Of a stretch of 64,000 bases of DNA, positions 59,339 to 64,000 are shown piece after piece. The translations under genes were made by a program, and so were the position numbers. The DNA lies in NCBI RefSeq assembly GCF_958450345.1, contig NC_088782.1, forward strand, positions 93,941,358 through 94,005,357. Direction: 5' to 3'. A model generated the notes under the pieces. It had not been told where the DNA came from. It saw only the letters and a program-made list of their open reading frames with translations, and ran no database searches. Source of the stretch: Calliphora vicina (lineage: Eukaryota > Arthropoda > Insecta > Diptera > Calliphoridae). Numbering within the stretch: the first letter of the stretch is position 1; each line of letters opens with the position of its first letter.

Positions 59339-59600
59339 GTCTTAATGTAATACATTTGAATACACAACATTTTTCGTTTTTACATCTGGAGCATGAATAA
59401 ACCAAGCATTTTGAATGCCAACTCTTGAACAGACCACGTATAGCTGCCCATGAGAGAAGTACCGCTCCTCTAAATTCAATCCGCATACTTGAAGCGTTTG
59501 TTCTTGCTCCTTGTTGATGGACATGGCAAATGATAGACGCACTGGGAATTGAAAGCACTTGAATTCAGTGAAATACGTGGTATAAGCTAAATTTCGCTTT
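59339..59600 (-). pseudogene. Helitron helicase C-terminal fragment
   Basis: On the - strand the frames read EFKCFQFPVRLSFAMSINKE, QEQTLQVCGLNLEERYFSHG, QLYVVCSRVGIQNAWFIHAP and DVKTKNVVYSNVLH, then a stop at about 59339. This is the terminal helicase motif of Helitron proteins (xFxxxINKxQGQSL, FSHGQLYVACSRV, TKNVVY). The expected Gly of QGQ is Glu. A CTAG followed by T (- strand, 59234 region) may be the element's 3' end, but no clear hairpin precedes it. Upstream (59600-60050) no further helicase sequence was recognised. Confidence 0.78.
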
Positions 59601-60325
59601 TCGCATTACTAGTCAATATCAATGCATTACCAACATATTTTTGATTTCGACTTAGGTATAGCATTGTACGGTGTAATGCTACAAATGAATCGGTCCGTGA
59701 TTTCACACCCTTAAAAACTATCCTTCGGGAATACGGCTCTATGATACATAAATGTCTTTAGATTGGTGGTAACCATACACAATTTAATATTGTTACGAAT
59801 TTGCAATAGCGATTTGAATTTAACGGTCTGTAACGACTGGCAGCAACATTCATCATGTTTATGAACATGTCCATCGGTAGAAGGTTCTACTTATCAACAA
59901 TGTTGAACAACAATGAGAATTTGAATATACAAGTTTTGACCGTTAAGAAAAATCTAGGCTACTCAGATGCAGATGGCAGTGCGTATAAATAGTGAATGCA
60001 GTTGCAGTAGTGGATAAGTCTAATTTGAAGCATCGTTAATAGGGTCAGACGGCATGTACTGCATGTGTATTGGAACATGTATTCGATACATATGGAATTT
60101 GATGTTTGATGTTTTGTTTTTTTTTATTATTTTGCACTTAGACATTGTTGTATTTCAAAATACAACACTGTTATACATACGAAAATAGAACATGCTCTAA
60201 TTGCCAAAAATGTCACGAGTAATACACATGTATTTTGCATACACAAAGTTTCATATGGATCACACGGTATGTATATTTTTACATGTGGAAAAATTTCCCA
60301 ATACATGGCACAAAACACAACCAAT
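59601..60325. other. Gene-free stretch
   Basis: May contain decayed Helitron sequence near 59601-59760 on the - strand, but the frames are broken. 60127-60416 frames overlap the next element's end and are not credible. Confidence 0.35.
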
Positions 60326-61614
60326 TAGGGTTGCCAGACGGCCTGAAATGGCCTGGATTGTCCAGTTTTTTTGTGTCTTGTCCAGTTTCCATCTAAAATA
60401 CAATTTGTCCAGTTAAAAAATAAAATATTCTAATATTTATTAATTAATATTTTGTACAGAAAAAATTTGTATAGTTATATAATTGTGCTTGCAAATGTAT
60501 AGACAGTTGAATTTTTTCCTTACAGTGATTAGTACCTAGCCCAGGGAATTTGTGAAAAGATTTCATATTTCGAAACAAAAACTTTAAAATTAAAAGCAAA
60601 TCAATTTTTAAAAATTGATATTACATACTTCGGAGACGAATCACTTTACATCAAAATTTAATTTTTAAATTTGAAACAATCTCTTTTACTCTGGGATAAC
60701 TTATCAGAGCTTCCAAAGTTTTAGAAATATCAAATAATTGACCTGTTGTACAATGATTTTTGTTGTCTGCGAGACAACAAAAATGCTGTAAAAATAACTT
60801 ACACAATCTATATTAAGGATTGAAAGAATTATAAGTATTTTAAATAATCTATACTCATAAGAAAGGAACATATTGCTTTTCGACCTAATAAAGGCTGAAA
60901 TTTGAATAAGGCAAAATTTGTATGAAAGTTGCAAACATTTTAAAGCAAAAGAGTTTGTAAATTATGTAAATAAAAATACAAAATATATGTAGCAAATAAA
61001 ATACTTCTACTTTTTTATGTAATTTAAATTAATATATCTTCACCTAAAATTCAAAATAACGTAACATCAGTTTTTACAAGTTTATATAAGAAGCAAAAAA
61101 CGATATTCTGCTTGTGATATTGAAACAAAATTTTCAAATTTTGATTACAATAAAAATACAAGTATTTTTTATAAAAAAAAAATACACTTTATATATCATA
61201 AAAGTGTTATGATATATGAATTGATGTTTTCTGAAACCAAAATAACGTATCGTCAATATAAATTTGTATGAAAAAAAATTATTAAATAACATAAGGAAAC
61301 TGCCTAAAATAGGGAAAAATAGTATTTATTAATTAATTACTCAAAGCTTAAACGAAATTTTGTTTAAGAAAATCATGCACTTGATGATACGATGTTTGAA
61401 TTTTGGTTATATTTTCGTTATTTTTGAAAGTAAAAGTTTAAAATTTGTATACATATACATATATGATGTAGTAAATCGTAATCAATAATAAAACCAATTT
61501 CGAATTTTTTAATGTATGTAGGAATGAATTTAATGTTTCTTTATTTTTTATGTTATTTTTTTTTTATTTTTGTAAAAAAAAACTTAACTTAAGTTTAACT
61601 TTTTTGTACTATGC

Positions 61615-63360
61615 CACACTGGGCCAGAGATCCCATTTTTTGGCCATAATTAGAGCAGTGGATGTATGAAATAAATAAATATCAGATATAAGGTTTTCGG
61701 TGTCGCTGATTACGATTCTGCAAAAAAAAAGTAAAAATTCAAAATGGCGGCCAAAATTTTTAAAAATTCAATTAATTAAATTTTTATTGAACACGTTTTG
61801 TAGACCTATGGTCAGTGATTACAAATCTGAAGTCAGATTTTGAAAATTGAATAAACTGAATCCAAAATGGCAGATCAAACATAAGAACAAATTAAATATT
61901 TCATTTCTTAGCAGTATTTAAGATGAAGATATTATGAAATCATTAGCTTATGTATTACAGGCATAAAACTATGCCATACCTTAATTAAATTTGAAATACT
62001 TGAAATATTAAAAATGGTGGATCAAATATGGCGGTCATTAATTTTTATTTATTGTTATTATATTATATTTATTGTATTTATTGTAAAATATATAATTAAG
62101 ATAACTTGATAATTATGAATCATATTGCTAAAAACTAAAAATGAGAATCCAATATCCAAAATTAGTAATATGAAAATTATTCAGCCAAGTATGTTTTCTA
62201 ATTATGTGGTAGTAAATTAATTTATTTTAGTTTTTTATTATAATTAATAACATTAAAAAGTAATATACATACATATAGTAAGTAAAAATGCGAAATAATA
62301 TTAATAACAATAAATAAAAAAATAAAAAATTAGGGAAATTAATTTTTAATAAATTAATCCTTTTTGGTCATAAGTTCCAAGTTACTTAATCCGTTAAATT
62401 GTTCCAGTAGATCCCAATCATTCTCTTCATTTTCTATAAAATTATTTGCTTTTGAAATTTCGGGTATATCTAGTAGATTAATGACAGGGAGTGGTAAATG
62501 TTTGTTTCGCCCTATTCTAAAACGTAAGCTTTTGGTAGATATTTTGGGATCGGATGTATCCATGGCTCTATAAAAAATATCTTCCATCGTAGCTTTACGT
62601 GAACATCCCCTGCTATGAAACTCCCTAAAGTTTTTATAATGGTTATTCCTTGCTTTAGACGCTTCTTCGGCAAGCATACCAACTGGTAATACACAATTTC
62701 CAATAAACAGATATTGAATTTGTAATTTTTTTAAATGTGAGACTAATATCTGCCAATTTTATCATCAAAATGTTATATTACTAAAAATTAATTTTAATTT
62801 TTTCATTAAATTTTTACATGGTAAAAATATCCTAAGTTTCAACGACTATTTTTATATTATCGGCAATAACTCTTAAGTTTATGAACGGTCGCAGACGGTC
62901 GCAAAATACTGGACAGAGAACATATCAATGCGTCGATTGGCGCTATAACCATTAAAATATCCTCTGGCACCGCTTGGCACTAGATTTTGAAACATAAAGT
63001 TTTTGAAAAAAAATCATATTTATAAGGTTTAAATAACAAATTTTTAATAATTATCTTCAAATTACTAATAATTTTCATTTTTATTTTAAGCACCAGTTCC
63101 ATCTGTTTAATTAACTATCATTTCATGTAAATATTTTTGACTCATGTGAATATTATATAATATTTTTGAAATATAAATTATATTCACAAAAATATGAAAA
63201 TTCGACTTTGACCTCATGTCATTTGTAAACGGTGACCCACAATGATACAAAATTTTACTGGTGTAAAGCTCAAAGTCCCCAGACTTGAAATATATAACTT
63301 TTTTTCTTCTCTACCTGAAATGGACTTTTTGCCAAAAAATGGGATCTCTGGCCCAGTGTG
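61615..63360. mobile_element. Transib-like DNA transposon relic, 1746 bp
   Basis: Perfect 30-bp inverted ends beginning CACACTGGGCCAGAGATCCC at 61615-61644 and 63331-63360, flanked by TATGC duplications (61610-61614, 63361-63365). A 5-bp duplication and a CAC-starting terminus fit the Transib superfamily, whose ends resemble the RAG heptamer CACAGTG. The - strand carries a transposase remnant (62354-62960). Confidence 0.75.
62354..62960 (-). pseudogene. Transib/RAG1-like transposase C-terminal relic
   Basis: The longest open frame (62354-62760 when extended upstream of its first Met) reads GNCVLPVGMLAEEASKARNN, HYKNFREFHSRGCSRKATME and DIFYRAMDTSDPKIS. It matches, in layout, the end of the Transib and RAG1 catalytic core: a small-residue stretch, an acidic pair before a 'xARNKxxKxFRxxxxRKxSR' motif, then a helix and a 'SDP' turn. 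In that family the conserved Glu before ARN is the last member of the DDE triad. Upstream, another frame (about 62850-62960) reads PSATVHKLKS, resembling the 'PxTVHKIL' stretch. Stops and frameshifts separate the two blocks. The N-terminal two thirds are missing, so it is dead. Superfamily assignment is by eye. Confidence 0.6.
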
Positions 63361-63406
63361 TATGCGTGCATTTTTAAATTATCCAGTTATTTTTTAAAAA
63401 TCCAGT

Positions 63407-64000
63407 AAAGACATCGACTGCATTGTCAGTGTTACTTGTACATTATAAAGTGTGTGTATTTCTGCGAATTTATAAACGTGTATAAAAATATTATCTTATT
63501 CTGTTGTTGTACATTTGAATAAATAAAGATGTGTTACAAAATTTAAACTGCTAAACTGCTTTTATTTGCAATCAAAAGTATCCGGTTTATTTAAAGGATA
63601 TAAACCCCCGTTTTTAAAATGTAAAAATATTGAATATAAAATCTGATAAAACTAGATGTTTTTATACAAAATTGGTGGAGGGTATATAAGATTCGGCACA
63701 GCCGAATATAACACTAACTAACTTGTTTTTATACCAGGACTATTAAAAGCAGATACAATACATATAAATATTATACAAATAACACACACCCACCTACACA
63801 TGTCTGCATTTGTATTCGTTTCCATGTAAGTATGTATTTGAAGGACATACAAAATCAGCGTGGCCTATTTAGCTATTATCGTAACAGATTTTGTGTTTTT
63901 TAAAATTCCAAAAGGTTTTACTTACCTTGGTGCTTTTGGTTTTCTATTAAATGCTTTTATTTATTTTCCACTACATAGAAATAGTATTTTAGATTCTAAT
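63407..64000. other. Gene-free stretch at the window end
   Basis: 'ggtatataagattcggcaca' and 'gccgaatataacactaac' near 63676-63716 match the variant repeat starting at 53210 (inverted). The rest is AT-rich without gene signals. Confidence 0.45.

Larger units (their letters stand above)
60326..63406. mobile_element. hAT MITE of the TAGGGTTGCCA family, interrupted and truncated
   Basis: It starts TAGGGTTGCCAGACGG and runs as the inverse of the element at 43820-45005: 'tgtccagtttttttgtgtc', 'gtccagtttcc' and 'aatttgtccagtta' match its right end. The far side matches up to 'atccagttattttttaaaaa' at about 63380-63403 and then diverges, so the last ~40 bp including the right TIR are lost. A second transposon (61615-63360) is inserted within. 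Confidence 0.75.

Overview
This window is AT-rich eukaryotic DNA with short introns, dense fly-type transposon relics and one clear host gene. MADF-domain coding sequence, GT/AG introns of 67 and 133 bp, an AAnATG start context, CAG/CAC (Gln/His) runs and the mix of Helitron, Tc1/mariner, hAT, piggyBac-like, Harbinger-like and Transib-like sequence all point to a higher dipteran, probably a calyptrate fly. The species assignment is inference only. No bacterial features, CRISPR array, rRNA gene or intact tRNA gene was seen.

Host gene: a three-exon gene on the + strand (16221-16383, 16517-17065, 17133-17776) encodes a 451-residue protein with two MADF (Myb/SANT-like) DNA-binding domains, two AT-hook-like GRP motifs between them and Gln/His-rich tails. 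It is the only convincing intact coding gene. Its flanks carry GT/CA microsatellites and candidate AATAAA sites.

Everything else is largely transposon sediment. 0-4 kb: half of a fold-back repeat, a mariner relic split by an 8-bp-TSD MITE, and another fold-back. 4-8.3 kb: fragments and one full copy of an abundant interspersed repeat, then a TIR element. 8.35-15.5 kb: a degraded Helitron with helicase sequence and an internal hairpin, a Tc1 relic, a 1.1-kb non-autonomous Helitron, and a second Tc1 relic split by a hAT MITE. 18.6-24 kb: a long inverted repeat, a tRNA-derived SINE, a transposase fragment, and a CCGGTT-rich element carrying a piggyBac-like MITE. 24.9-33.8 kb: several TIR/fold-back elements. 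34.5-36.2 kb and 50.1-52.4 kb: two members of a Harbinger-like family with TWA target sites. 36.7-42.3 kb: an apparent four-level nest of elements, two levels proved by perfect 8-bp target duplications. 43.2-45.2 kb: a hAT MITE inside a hAT MITE. 46.4-49.2 kb: a TAA-flanked MITE, a fold-back and a short Helitron with both ends and a helicase remnant. 54.8-60 kb: an internally deleted mariner-like (DUF4817-type) relic, an 8-bp-TSD MITE, a near-perfect palindrome and a Helitron C-terminal fragment. 60.3-63.4 kb: a hAT MITE interrupted by a 1.75-kb element with perfect 30-bp TIRs, a 5-bp duplication and a RAG1/Transib-like transposase C-terminus.

The most interesting observations are the Transib-like element with its reconstructable empty site, the nested stacks with target duplications that give a relative insertion order, the 55-bp-arm hairpin inside the Helitron helicase relic, and an unidentified, relatively GC-rich open frame in the loop of the larger Harbinger-like element. 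I did not find a coherent multi-gene system. All family assignments come from reading the sequence and remembered family traits; no search was run.
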